NCBI GenBank assembly: GCA_039621445.1
Contig: CP154957.1
Span: 35,718,227-35,782,226 of the forward strand
Direction of reading: 5' to 3'
Length of the DNA: 64,000 nucleotides
From: Euglena gracilis
Taxonomy: Eukaryota > Euglenida > Euglenophyceae > Euglenales
Part shown: piece after piece, positions 49,901-60,189 of the stretch
Layout: each line of letters starts with the position of its first letter
How positions within the stretch are numbered: the first letter of the stretch is position 1
Program-made: the position numbers and the translations under genes
Notes under the pieces: model-generated
Told to the model about the DNA's origin: nothing
Database searches by the model: none
What the model saw: only the letters and a program-made list of their open reading frames with translations

Positions 49901-50261
49901 AAATTTTTTTTCCCAGGGGGGGGGCTTAAAAGTCGGCGGTTTTGACCCGTTAGTACATTAGAGTGGGTAGTCGGCCGACTAGCCCAACCGGGGCGCCGGC
50001 GGGGTCGAAAACGCTCGACCGTCTCAAAAAACAGGTCCCCACGACTACCCCATTGTTTTCTTTTTTTCTTTTTTTTTCTTTTTCTTCTTCTTTTTATTTT
50101 TTCTTTTTTTTTTGAAAAAAGCGGCCACCAATTAGTCGCAAAAATTGCCCCTTTGATTAGTCGGCCCCGTACTACCCACTACCAGCCACCCCCCCATTTT
50201 CGACCCGTCTACCGTTTTTGGACTCACTAAAAATCCCCCCCCTCCCGGTCTAACGGTTTGG
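46975..50261. repeat. ~3.3 kb inter-satellite spacer, copy 2
   Basis: Follows spacer 1 feature by feature: palindrome at 47058-47095, 390-bp-type repeats from 47330 and 47712, reversed satellite units at 48255-48690, palindrome at 48740-48870 and ~430-bp repeats from 48920 and 49345. Many single-base gains and losses distinguish it from copy 1, chiefly in homopolymers. The left part is shortened relative to copy 1. Confidence 0.9.
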
Positions 50262-52452
50262 CATCTCGGACTTCCCTGTTTTCCTTTGGACTTCCCAAAA
50301 CGGGGCGCTTTCATGGCGGGTCGCGAAAAACAAACGCTCATTTTCGGCTCAAAAACCAGATTTTTTCGGGTCCGGGAGGCCAAAAAACTCGTTTTGGCAA
50401 AAAAAAATTTTTCGATTTTTTCGACTTTTTTGACCCGGTTTTTTTGACCCAAAGTCAAGGGTCACTGGTCGTTGGCGGCCCAAAACGGGGCGCTGGCGGG
50501 TCGAAAAACGCTCGTTTTCGGCTCAAAAACAGTTTTTCCGGGTCCGGGAGGCCCAAAAAAAATGTTTTGGGAAAAAAAATTTTTTTTTTTTTTTTTTGAC
50601 TTTTTTTACCCGGGTTTTGACCAAAGTTCAATGGTTCGCGGCCCAAAATGAGGGCGCTGGCGGGTCGAAAAACGCTCGTTTTCAGCTCAAAAACAGTTTT
50701 TCCGGGTCTGGGAGGCCAAAAAAAATCGTTTTGGGCAAAAAATTTTTTTTGATTTTTTTGACTTTTTTGACCCGGGTTTGACCCAAATCAAGGGTTGGCG
50801 GTCCAAAACGGGACGCTGGCGGGTCGAAAAAACGCTCGTTTTCGGCTCAAAAACAGTTTTTCCGGGTCCGGGAGGCCGAAAAACATCGTTTTGGGCAAAA
50901 AAAATTGTTTTTCGATTTTTTTCGACTTTTTTGACCCGGTTTTGACCCAAAGTCAATGGGTCGGCGGCCCAAAACGGGGCGCTGGCGGGTCGAAAAACGC
51001 TCGTTTTCGGCTCAAAAACAGTTTTTCCGGGTCCGGGAGGCCAAAAAACATCGTTTTGGGCAAAAAAAATTTTTTTTCGATTTTTTTCGACTATTTGACC
51101 CGGTTTGACCCAAAGTCAAGGGTCGGCGGCCCAAAACGGGGCGCTGGCGGGTCGAAAAACGCTCATTTCGGGCTAAAAAACATTTTTCCCGGGTCTGGGA
51201 GGCAAAAAACATCCGTTTCGGGAAAAAAATTTTTTTTCGATTTTTTTTCGACTTTTTTGACCCGTTTTTGACCCAAAGTCAATGGGTTGGCGGCCCAAAA
51301 CGGGGCGCTGGCGGGTCGAAAAACGCTCGTTTTCGGCTCAAAAACAGTTTTTCCGGGTCCGGGAGGCCAAAAAACATCGTTTTGGGCAAAAAAAATTTTT
51401 TTTCGATTTTTTTCGACTTTTTTGACCCGGGTTTGACCCAAAGTCAATGGGTTGGCGGCCCAAAACGGGGCGCTGGCGGGTCGAAAAAACGCTCGTTTTC
51501 GGCTAAAAAACAGTTTTTCCGGGTCCGGGAGGCCCAAAAACATCGTTTTGGGCAAAAAATTTTTTTTCGATTTTTTTCGACTTTTTTGACCCGGGTTTGA
51601 CCCAACGTCAATGGGTCGGCGGCCCAAAACGGGGCGCTGGCGGGTCGAAAAACGCTCGTTTTCGGCTCAAAAACAGTTTTTCCGGGTCCGGGAGGCCAAA
51701 AACATCGTTTTGGGGAAAAAAATTTTTTTTCGATTTTTTTCGACTTTTTTGACCCGGGTTTGACCCAAAGTCAATGGGTCGGCGGCCCAAAACGGGGCGC
51801 TGGCGAGTCGAAAAAACGCTCGTTTTCGGCTCAAAAACAGTTTTTCAGGGTCCGGGGCAGGAAAAAAACATCGTTGGGCAAAAAAAAAAAAAAAAAAATT
51901 TTCGATTTTTTTCGACTTTTTCGACCCGGGTTTTTTTTTGAACCAAAGTCAAAGGGTAGGCGGCCCAAAACGGGGGGCGGATGGTGCTGGTGGCGGGTCA
52001 GAAAAACGCTCGTTTAAACAAACAAAAACAGTTTTTCCGGGTCCTGGGGAGGCCCAAAAAACACATTTTCGGGCCAAAAAAAAACAAAAAAACAAAAAAA
52101 AAAAAACAAAAAAAAAAAAAAATTTTTTCGACTTTTTTTTCGACTCTTTGCGACCCGCGTTTTTTTTTTTTGTTTTGACCCAAAAAGTCAATGCGGTAGG
52201 CGGCCCAAAAACGGGGGGCCGGCTTGGCGGTTCTCGGAAAAAAAAAAGAAATTCGGGAAAGAAAAACGCTCGCCGTGTTCGGCTTATCACTACGCAAAAA
52301 TCCTCCTCCTCACTCAAAAAAAAAAAAAAAAAATCAAAAACCTCCCCCCTCAAAAAAAAAAAAAAACACTCCAAAAACAGTTTTTTTTTTCCGGGTGACG
52401 GGCGGGTCCCCACAAAACACTCGTTTCGGTCAAAAAATTTTTTTTCGACTTT

Positions 52453-52498
<46 letters not shown>

Positions 52499-55400
52499 TT
52501 TCGACTTTTTTGACCCGGTTTTGACCCAAAGTCAACGGGTTGGCGGCCCAAAACGGGGCGCTGGCGGGTCGAAAAACGCTCGTTTTCGGCTCAAAAACAT
52601 TTTTTCCGGGTCCGGGAGGCCCAAAAAGCATCGTTTTGGGCAAAATTTTTTTTTTTCGATTTTTTCGACTTTTTTGACCCGGTTTTGACCCAAAGTCAAT
52701 GGGTCGGCGGTCCAAAACGGGGCGCTGGCGGGTCGAAAAAAGCTCGTTTTCGGCTCAAAAACAGTTTTTCCGGGTCCGGGAGGCCAAAAAACATCGTTTC
52801 GGGCACACAAAAAATTTTTTTTCGATTTTTTTCGACTTTTTTGACTCGGTTTTGACGCAAAGTGAATGGGGCGGCGGACCAAAACGGGGCGGTGGCGAGT
52901 CGAAAAAACGCTCGTTTTCGGCTCAAAAACAGTTTTTTTTTCCGGGTCCGGGAGGCCAAAAAAAATCGTTTCGGGCAAAAAAAATTTTTTTCAATTTTTT
53001 TGGACTTTTTTGACCGGTTTTGACCCAAAGTCAATGGGTCGGCGGCCCAAAACAGGGCGCTGGCGGGTCGAAAAACGCTCATTTTCGGCAAAACGGTTTT
53101 TTCTGGTCCGGGAGGCCACAAAAAAACATCGTTTGGGCAAAAAAAATTTTTTTTTGTTTTTTCTGACTTTTCGACCCGGTTTTGACCCAAAGTCAATGGG
53201 TCGGCGGCCCAAAACGGGGCGCCGGCGGGTCGAAAACGCTCGTTTTCGGCTCAAAAACAGTTTTCCGGGTCCGGGAGTGGCAAAAACATCGTTTCGGGCA
53301 AAAAATTTTTTTTTGATTTTTTTCGACTTTTTTGACCCGGTTTTGACCCAAAGTCAATGGGTCGGCGGCCCAAAACGGGGCGCTGGCGGGTCGAAAAACG
53401 CTCGTTTTCGGCTCAAAAACAGTTTTTCCGGGTCCGGGAGGCCCAAAAACATCGTTTTGGGCAAAAAAAAATTTTTTTTGATTTTTTTTCGATTTTTTTG
53501 ACCCGGTTTTTTCACCAAGTCCAAGGGTCGGGGCCCCAAAACGGGGCGCGGGCGGGTCGAAAAAACGCTCGTTTTCGGCTCAAAAACAGTTTTTCCGGGT
53601 CCGGGAGGCCCAAAAACATCGTTTGCGGCAAAAAAAATTTTTTCGATTTTTTTCGACTTTTTTGACCCGGTTTTGACCCAAAATCAATGGGTCGGCGGCC
53701 CAAAACGGGGCGCTGGCGGGTCGAAAAACGCTCGTTTTCGGCTCAAAAACAGTTTTTCCGGGTCCGGGAGGCCCAAAAACATCGTTTTGGGCAAAAAATT
53801 TTTTTTTGATTTTTTTCGACTTTTTTGACCCGGTTTTGACCCAAAATCAATGGGTTGGCGGCCCAAAACGGGGCGCTGGCGGGTCGAAAAACGCTCGTTT
53901 TCGGCTCAAAAACAGTTTTTCCGGGTCCGGGAGGCCCAAAAACATCGTTTTGGGCAAAAAAATTTTTTGATTTTTTTCGACTTTTTTGACCCGGTTTTGA
54001 CCCGAAATCAATGGGTCGGCGGCCCAAAACGGGGCGCTGGCGGGTCGAAAAACGCTCGTTTTCGGCTCAAAAACAGTTTTTCCGGGTCCGGGAGGCCCAA
54101 AAACATCGTTTTGGGCAAAAATTTTTTCGATTTTTTTCGACTTTTTTGACCCGGTTTTGACCCAAAATCAATGGGTTGGCGGCCCAAAACGGGGCGCTGG
54201 CGGGTCGAAAAACGCTCGTTTTCGGCTCAAAAACAGTTTTTCCGGGTCCGGGAGGCCCAAAAACATCGTTTTGGGCAAAAAATTTTTTTTTGATTTTTTT
54301 CGACTTTTTTGACCCGGTTTTGACCCAAAATCAATGGGTTGGCGGCCCAAAACGGGGCGCCGGCGGGTCGAAAAACGCTCGTTTTCGGCTCAAAAACAGT
54401 TTTTCCGGGTCCGGGAGGCCAAAAAACATCGTTTTGGGCAAAAATTTTTTTTTGATTTTTTTCGACTTTTTTGACCCGGTTTTGACCCGAAATCAATGGG
54501 TCGGCGGCCCAAAACGGGGCGCTGGCGGGTCGAAAAACGCTCGTTTTCGGCTCAAAAACAGTTTTTCCGGGTCCGGGAGGCCCAAAAACATCGTTTTGGG
54601 CAAAAAATTTTTTTTGATTTTTTTCGACTTTTTTGACCCGGTTTTGACCCAAAATCAATGGGTTGGCGGCCCAAAACGGGGCGCTGGCGGGTCGAAAAAC
54701 GCTCGTTTTCGGCTCAAAAACAGTTTTTCTGGGTCCGGGAGGCCCAAAAACATCGTTTTGGGCAAAAATTTTTTTTGATTTTTTTCGACTTTTTTGACCC
54801 GGTTTTGACCCAAAATCAATGGGTTGGCGGCCCAAAACGGGGCGCCGGCGGGTCGAAAAACGCTCGTTTTCGGCTCAAAAACAGTTTTTCCGGGTCCGGG
54901 AGGCCAAAAAACATCGTTTCGGGCAAAAAAATTTTTTTGATTTTTTTCGACTTTTTTGACCCGGTTTTGACCCGAAATCAATGGGTCGGCGGCCCAAAAC
55001 GGGGGTCGAAAAACGCTCGTTTTCGGCTCAAAAACAGTTTTTCCGGGTCCGGGAGGCCCAAAAACATCGTTTTGGGCAAAAATTTTTTTTTGATTTTTTT
55101 CGACTTTTTTGACCCGGTTTTGACCCAAAATCAATGGGTTGGCGGCCCAAAACGGGGCGCTGGCGGGTCGAAAAACGCTCGTTTTCGGCTCAAAAACAGT
55201 TTTTCCGGGTCCGGGAGGCCAAAAAACATCGTTTCGGGCAAAAAATTTTTTTTGATTTTTTTCGACTTTTTTGACCCGGTTTTGACCCAAAATCAATGGG
55301 TCGGCGGCCCAAAACGGGGCGCTGGCGGGTCGAAAAACGCTCGTTTTCGGCTCAAAAACAGTTTTTCCGGGTCCGGGAGGCCAAAAAACATCGTTTTGGG

Positions 55401-55596
55401 CAAAAAAAATTTTTTGATTTTTTTCGACTTTTTTGACCCGGTTTTGACCCAAAATCAATGGGTCGGCGGCCCAAAACGGGGCGCTGGCGGGTCGAAAAAC
55501 GCTCGTTTTCGGCTCAAAAACAGTTTTTCCGGGTCCGGGAGGCCCAAAAACATCGTTTTGGGCAAATTTTTTTTTTTGATTTTTTTCGACTTTTTT
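50262..55596. repeat. ~163-bp satellite, array III (about 32 units)
   Basis: The first ~3.3 kb (to about 53.6 kb) is diverged, with expanded A and T runs at 51880-51900, 52075-52125, 52315-52370 and 52453-52497. The last ~2 kb is homogeneous. The final unit breaks into non-satellite sequence after TTTTTTCGACTTTTTTGGCC at about 55596. Long frames on both strands (329 and 360 codons) overlap and are repeat translations. Confidence 0.96.
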
Positions 55597-56270
55597 GGCC
55601 GAAAACGGCCCAGTCGAACAGTGGAAAAAGTGTACAAAATGGCCTAAATTGGCCGAAAAACGCCCGTATCTCGGGCTACGCGGGGAGTTGTGGGGAAAAC
55701 CATAATCCCAGTACATAGAGCGTCCCAGGGGCTTCAATTTAGGTCTCTAGACATTTCCTTTGATTTTGCTTCATTTTGGAGATATTTTGAAAATTGACAT
55801 TTTTTGGCCGAAATGGCAGAGTCCAAAGGGGGGGGGGCTTATCCAGGGGGGGCGGGTAAATCCTACCCAGTTTGGACCCCTTCGCGCGTGAATAACTCGG
55901 GCCTGGCGGGGAGTTGGGGGTCAACTCCGGGTGATTCGGAAACTAGGAATCCAGTCGCTCGCGACTGAAAAAAAAATCCGGGAACCGGGCCGGGATCATG
56001 GTGATAATCCGTCGGTGACCCGGGGGGGGGGGGGGGGGGGGGGGGGGCGGGGGGGGGGGGGGTCGAGGGGGGGGTTTCGCCGGTGGTAAGCTTCGCTCTT
56101 ACCCATAAAGGGACAAGAGCTCAGCGACCCCCCCATATAAGACCCCCTCCCCTTGCCGGCCGAAGGCCGGCCCTTTGGCCAGGACCGACCCCCCCCCCCA
56201 TATAAGACCCCCCCCATATAAGACTCCCCCTGGGATTTTGGCTCCCGAGGGAGGGTCTTATATGGGGGGG
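55597..56270. other. Array III flank: spacer-like remnant, G run and ATATAAGACC repeats
   Basis: CCCGTATCTCGGGCTACGCG at 55660-55690 resembles the spacer word TATCTCGGGCTAGACG. Nearly uninterrupted G runs lie at 56020-56072. From 56120 CCCCCATATAAGACC repeats occur with a mirrored GGGTCTTATATGGGGG at 56253-56272. A GCCGGCCGAAGGCCGGCC hairpin lies at 56156-56173. No gene seen. Confidence 0.7.
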
Positions 56271-56979
56271 GGGGGCATGGTAACCCATTGGTGAACTTCA
56301 CTGGTGAAGTTCACCAAGAGAGCGCTTTATTGGCGAAAAATGGCCAAAAATGGGGCCCCGAGCGAGAAATTGGTGATGGACTTTTTGGTGGTCGCTACCG
56401 ACTAGTCTAGCGACTAGTCGGTAGCGACCATTGGTGGTCGGGCCGACTAGTCGGCCCGACCACCAATTTTAAGACCCCCCCCCCCCTTCAAAAAAGTTTT
56501 TAAGCTCCCCCTCCTCGAAAAAAAATTCATTCAAATTTGCAGGAAAATGACTCAAAACCCACCCCAATGCCTTCCAAACCCTCCATTCGGGGGTCAATTT
56601 GCAAAAAAAATGAGTAATATCTTCTCTTTGCGCCTGTTCTGTGAAACCATAGCCATAGCGACTTATATCTTTACCTTGCACACATCAGACTGCATTCATT
56701 ATGGAGCGCGACTCGGCCACCCTTGCCTTGCACACACAAGGGGATTTTGCTATTTTAGGCGGGGGGGGTCCGGGGGGGGGGGGGCAGCAGCCCCCCCCCC
56801 CCCGGAGGAGGCCGTAGGCCGACTAAGTCAGCACAAAGGGAGTTTGTTGGGGGGCGCCTGAATTCATTGAACCCCGAATAGAAATTTGGGAAGGCATTTG
56901 GATAAAATTTTTTGGAGGGGGGGGCTTAAAAACGTGTTCGGCCCGCCAAATGCCTGCCCTGAAATTCGTGGTCATGAAC

Positions 56980-57075
56980 ACGTTTTCAATGAGGGCATTT
57001 GTGGCAATGACACGTTTTCAGTGAAGGCATCTGTGTTCAGGCACGTTTTCAGTGAGGGCATCTGTGGCAACCCCC
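56980..57075. repeat. CACGTTTTCAGTGAGGGCAT repeats, left block
   Basis: About three alternating 31-32-bp units (GGCATTTGTGGCAATGA and GGCATCTGTGTTCAGG types). The same units recur at 57990-58140 in the same orientation on the other side of the PHD ORF. Confidence 0.88.
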
Positions 57076-57234
57076 AGCAAGAAACAAAAATCGCTATCAG
57101 GAAAAATCGGCGTGCGGTTGAGAGGCCGGGTGGTCCTCAACGGGTGAGGCGGGTCGGGGGCACTCTACAACACGAAGAAGACGACAACAAGAAGGCTAGG
57201 TTGCCTTGGCACAACGACAGGGAAGGGGCGAAAA

Positions 57235-57942
57235 TCACGGCACACGACAGGCTTTACACAAAAAAGAGCCATACTTTGGTGGCCGCCGCAAATCTTGGCA
57301 ATGAAAATGATATGCCAAACCGCAGGCGTCACAGACAACTTTGTTCAGCTCCACACAATTTGGATTTTTGGGAATGGCAACACCACAAAAACCACATTTC
57401 TCCTGTTTTATAGGCAGTCGACACAGCACGAGGCACAGGGGGTTGGTCAGGGGAGGGAACAGAGCTGACCGCAGGAGCGGAATGTTGCTCGGCGGTGGGA
57501 AAGACAGAGGGAACATTGGTCAGGTCCTGATTTTCGAAATGAAAGAGGTTGCCGAACGATTCCCTGAAACGAACAAAATTCCCGACTGCTGCTCACGTTG
57601 AGCCACACATTGTTCGATGACGCTCGCCTCATCGAACAACAGGCTGGGTTCCAGCTCCCATCCCGTCCAGGCAACAAAGAAAGCATCCAGCTCAGGATAA
57701 GAGGCTTGCCGATGTTGACACAGTTTGGCGAACTCCAAACAGTTGGCAACAGCAGCAAGCTCTGCTCCCACGGAGCCGGACTTTTTCTTTGTGTTGCCCT
57801 GTGCCAGCAAGGTGCCATGAAGAGGGTCAACCTTCGGCTTCTTGGCATCTTGCTGGTATACCGCGAGAGCAGCCAGGAACAGTTCCGTCCTAGGGGGTGG
57901 TGGCAAAAGACCATTCACAAAGTTTGCCGTGCGTTTGGCCAT
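57235..57942 (-). CDS. PHD-finger protein, interrupted frame or intron-containing
   Basis: PHD fingers bind zinc and commonly read histone tails in the nucleus. The start is a good context (CCACCATGGCC at 57942), followed by a 140-residue frame with no recognised domain (KRTANFVNGLLPPPP, then ELDAFFVAWTGWELEP). The same frame meets TGA at 57520-57522, then continues open to 57235. There it encodes CGFC, CDACGLAYHFHC and CKAC, a complete C4HC3 array (C-x2-C, 17 residues, C-x2-C-x4-H-x2-C, 13 residues, C-x2-C) close to the stop. A T/C-rich stretch ending TATAAAACAG before Glu-Lys-Cys could be an intron acceptor in phase 0. The donor is unclear; GTGAGC at CTCAAC|GTGAGC leaves a phase mismatch. 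A third frame across 57420-57570 also looks coding (SSVPSPDQPPVPRAVSTAY). Two small frameshifts or one intron could explain this. Total length is about 235 codons if continuous. Confidence 0.65.
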
Positions 57943-57989
57943 GGTGGGAGGGCTGCGGGAAAAAGGAAAAAAAAGAAAAAAAGGGGGGG

Positions 57990-58140
57990 TGACACGTTTT
58001 CAGTGAGGGCATTTGTGGCAATGACACGTTTTCAGTGAAGGCATCTGTGTTCAGGCACGTTTTCAGTGAGGGCATTTGTGGCAATGACACATTTTCAGTG
58101 AAGGCATCTGTGTTCAGGCACGTTTTCAATGAGGGCGCCG
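57990..58140. repeat. CACGTTTTCAGTGAGGGCAT repeats, right block
   Basis: Five units of the 31-32-bp repeat described at 56980-57075. The translation on the minus strand gives repeated PSLKTCLNTDAFTENVSLPQ. That is unlikely to be protein, because it lies upstream of the PHD start codon. Confidence 0.88.
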
Positions 58141-58625
58141 TTTTTTGGGTCCGAATTTCACAAATTCGCGTTTTTGACCCCTTGCGTGAATCATGACCAC
58201 GGGGTCCCCTGGCTGAACACGTTTTCAGGCTGAAATCTGGGCTCATCCACAATTTGTGTATAAAAAAATTTTTTAGAGGGGGGGGTGGGCTTAAAATTGG
58301 TGGTCGGCCCGACCACCAATGGTCTGTAGGATTGGTCGCTAGCGACTAGTCGGCCCGACCACCAAAAAGTCCATCACCAATTTCCCGCAATGAGCCCAAA
58401 AATGGCATTTTTGGCCAAAAATGGCCAAAAATGGCATTTTGGGCAAGTTTTCGGAAATTTCGACAAAATTCCATGAAGCATCAACCTCAAAATGACCATT
58501 TTGAGAGGAAAGGAGCAAAATTTTACCCATGAAAATTTCACCCCCAACAATCAAAACGGTGAAGTTCACCGGTGAATGTTCACCGGTGAACTTCACCGGG
58601 GGGTCCACCGCCCCCCCCCCCCCCA

Positions 58626-58985
58626 CGCCTGCCTAACCTCCCTGATTTTGGATGTCCATCTCCTAATTTTCTTTCAAATTTCATGGTTTGGGCAATGGCA
58701 GCCGAACCATGCCAATAAAATTTCCTTTGGGAAATTTTGGCTCTCTGCCGTAACAGACCTTGCTCCAACCATGATTCTGAAAAGAAGTGCAGAAAAATTT
58801 TCCATCTTTTTTGGGGCAAAAAAAAGTCGGGGTCCCGCGCCGGAGGCGCTGGCTATACCTTTTCGGCGCTTTGCGCCGAAAATTTTTGAAATTGACCCTA
58901 GGTGGGTGGGGTGCCCCCTTCCCCGGCGGTCTTAAAAAGGAAGCCTGGACGTACACCTTTGCGGTGCCTCCCTCCTCGGATAAGC
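58626..58985. other. Stretch with short GC-rich hairpins, no gene
   Basis: Contains GCGCCGGAGGCGC at 58838 and TTCGGCGCTTTGCGCCGAA at 58860-58878. Open frames are short and have no domain. Confidence 0.5.
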
Positions 58986-59103
58986 CGGAGACATCCGCCT
59001 GCGGGACGGCAAAGTTTGACCCGGTCCCATTTTGCTTTCCTGCTTGCAGGAAAGCAAAATGGGACCGGGTCAAACTTTGCCGTCCCGCAGGCGGATGTCT
59101 CCG
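58986..59103. repeat. 118-bp hairpin with 58-bp perfect arms
   Basis: Left arm 58986-59043 (CGGAGACATCCGCCTGCGGG ... AAAGCA complement region, ending TTTCCTGC) and right arm 59046-59103 (GCAGGAAAGCAAAATGGGAC ... GGATGTCTCCG) are exact complements, separated by TT at 59044-59045. No mismatch was found by eye, so it is either very young or maintained. Confidence 0.95.
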
Positions 59104-59429
59104 TCTACGGGCATTCATATAGGATAAACCTCTGAATCCTTACTGAAAAATGCTGAAAAATAGGGTCTGAAATCTTACGCAAAAAGCTTGAAATTTCATG
59201 AATATTCGGGTCCGTTACCTTACCATCCCCGCCCTACGAAGGCGCCGAATTTTTTTTGAAAAAATGCCCTTTTCGGTGCTCGCCTGCCGTTCCGTTTTTT
59301 GGTTTTTTCCCGAAGTGAACAAGTACATACAGGTACACGGGGGGGGGGTCTCGGCACCCGCTGTGCACTTCCGAAGTGAACTGAACAGGGGGGGAGGGGG
59401 AGTCCGGGGTCCCGAACTACCTAGCCTCC

Positions 59430-59893
59430 AATGCCCCCAAAAATAAATTAGAAAGTGAAATCATGGTAGAACCCCTTTGGAAACCTCCCAACTCAACTTA
59501 CCAACCCCCCCCCCTCTATTTGTCCCCCCCCCCTAATTGGCCAGAGCCCAGTTGGCCAATTAGGGGGGGGGTTACTCATTTCAAGGGAAAATGTCTTTAT
59601 TCGGGTGTTTTAGGGGGTTCGCGAATGTAAAGGACGGGGTCCAGGTGGCCAATTAGGGGGGGGTTAGGGGTAACCCCCCCCCCTAATTGTCCCCCCCCCC
59701 TAATTGGCCAGAAGGGGGGTCCGGGCCGCCCAGAGGGCGGCCAAATAGAGGGGGGAGGGTTGGTAACTGTCGACTTTGCAACCTGGGGTGGGGGGGGGTT
59801 GCGAAGAATCGATTTTTTTCACTTTGCACAAATTGCTTTTTTCATTGAAATTGACCTGCAGAGTTTCCCCAAACTCTGCTGGTCAAGAGAACA
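59430..59893. repeat. Dispersed repeat, copy interrupted by a TIR element
   Basis: Matches 33968-34165 on both sides of the insertion at 59499-59765. GAAATCATGGTAGAACCCCT lies before it, and ACTGTCGACTTTGCAACCTG and CTGCTGGTCAAGA after it. Confidence 0.8.
59499..59765. mobile_element. 267-bp MITE-like element
   Basis: TACCAACCCCCCCC with CTCTATTTG at the left end is mirrored by CAAATAGAGG with GGGTTGGTA at the right. ACT stands on both sides (59496-59498 and 59766-59768), a possible 3-bp target duplication. The interior holds several CCAATTAGGGG/CCCCTAATTGG words. The related copy at 34.0 kb lacks this insertion, though the joint there differs by about five bases. Confidence 0.7.
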
Positions 59894-59894
59894 T

Positions 59895-60055
59895 CAAACA
59901 TCAAAAAGCAGGTTGAAACGATGAATGACAAAAAAGGCTGAAGGATGAATGCTGATGCATTGCTATGAAAATTGAAGGCTCGATTCTCGGGTCACGGGCG
60001 GGTCACGGGGGGGGGTCGCGGGGGGGGGGGGGGTGATGGGGGTAGCACCCCCTTT
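59895..60055. repeat. Dispersed repeat carrying the GGGTCAC block, copy 2
   Basis: Counterpart of 30715-30880: AGGCTCGATTCTCGGGTCAC, G-rich units with GGTCGCGGGG, then GGTAGCACCCCC. Confidence 0.75.
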
Positions 60056-60189
60056 GAGATGCAAATCGGGAATAAATGGAAAATTTTCATATTTTTGGAT
60101 GCAAATCAACAAACCAGGTTGATTGGACCTTTCTCAACCATTTTTGGTAGCAAAAAAACAACGAATTCTTTCCCAAAAAATTCAAAAAA

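Larger units (their letters stand above)
56275..58625. mobile_element. Inverted-repeat-bounded segment enclosing a PHD-finger ORF
   Basis: The left side 56285-56500 holds GGTGAACTTCAC, GAAATTGGTGATGGACTTTT, TGGTGGTCG, GGTCGGGCCGACTAG and CCACCAATTTTAAG. The right side 58265-58620 holds the complements in mirror order (CTTAAAATTGGTGG, CCGACCACCAAAAAGTCCAT, CACCAATTTC, GGTGAACTTCACC). An inner pair, AAAACGTGTTC with CGTGGTCATGA near 56930-56980, is mirrored at 58190-58225. Just inside lie direct ~32-bp repeats (CACGTTTTCAGTGAGGGCAT) at 56980-57070 and 57990-58140. No target duplication was identified. It may be a large-TIR element that has captured or encodes the PHD gene. Confidence 0.6.

Noticed and set aside
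51938-52551. Lys- and Phe-rich ORFs near 52 kb
   Set aside because: They arise from poly-A/poly-T runs within decayed satellite units.
36208-55737. GPPGPGKT, a Walker A-like motif, in minus-strand frames across the satellite
   Set aside because: It recurs once per ~163-bp unit purely because the DNA repeats. The opposite strand is equally open and no other ATPase motif accompanies it.
56886-57413. Plus-strand 175-codon frame opposite the PHD ORF
   Set aside because: It is the antisense of the PHD-coding region and its repeats, and has no domain of its own.
58787-59135. Frames of about 80-145 codons on both strands across the 118-bp hairpin
   Set aside because: The perfect inverted repeat makes the same peptide appear twice and on both strands; no other coding evidence.
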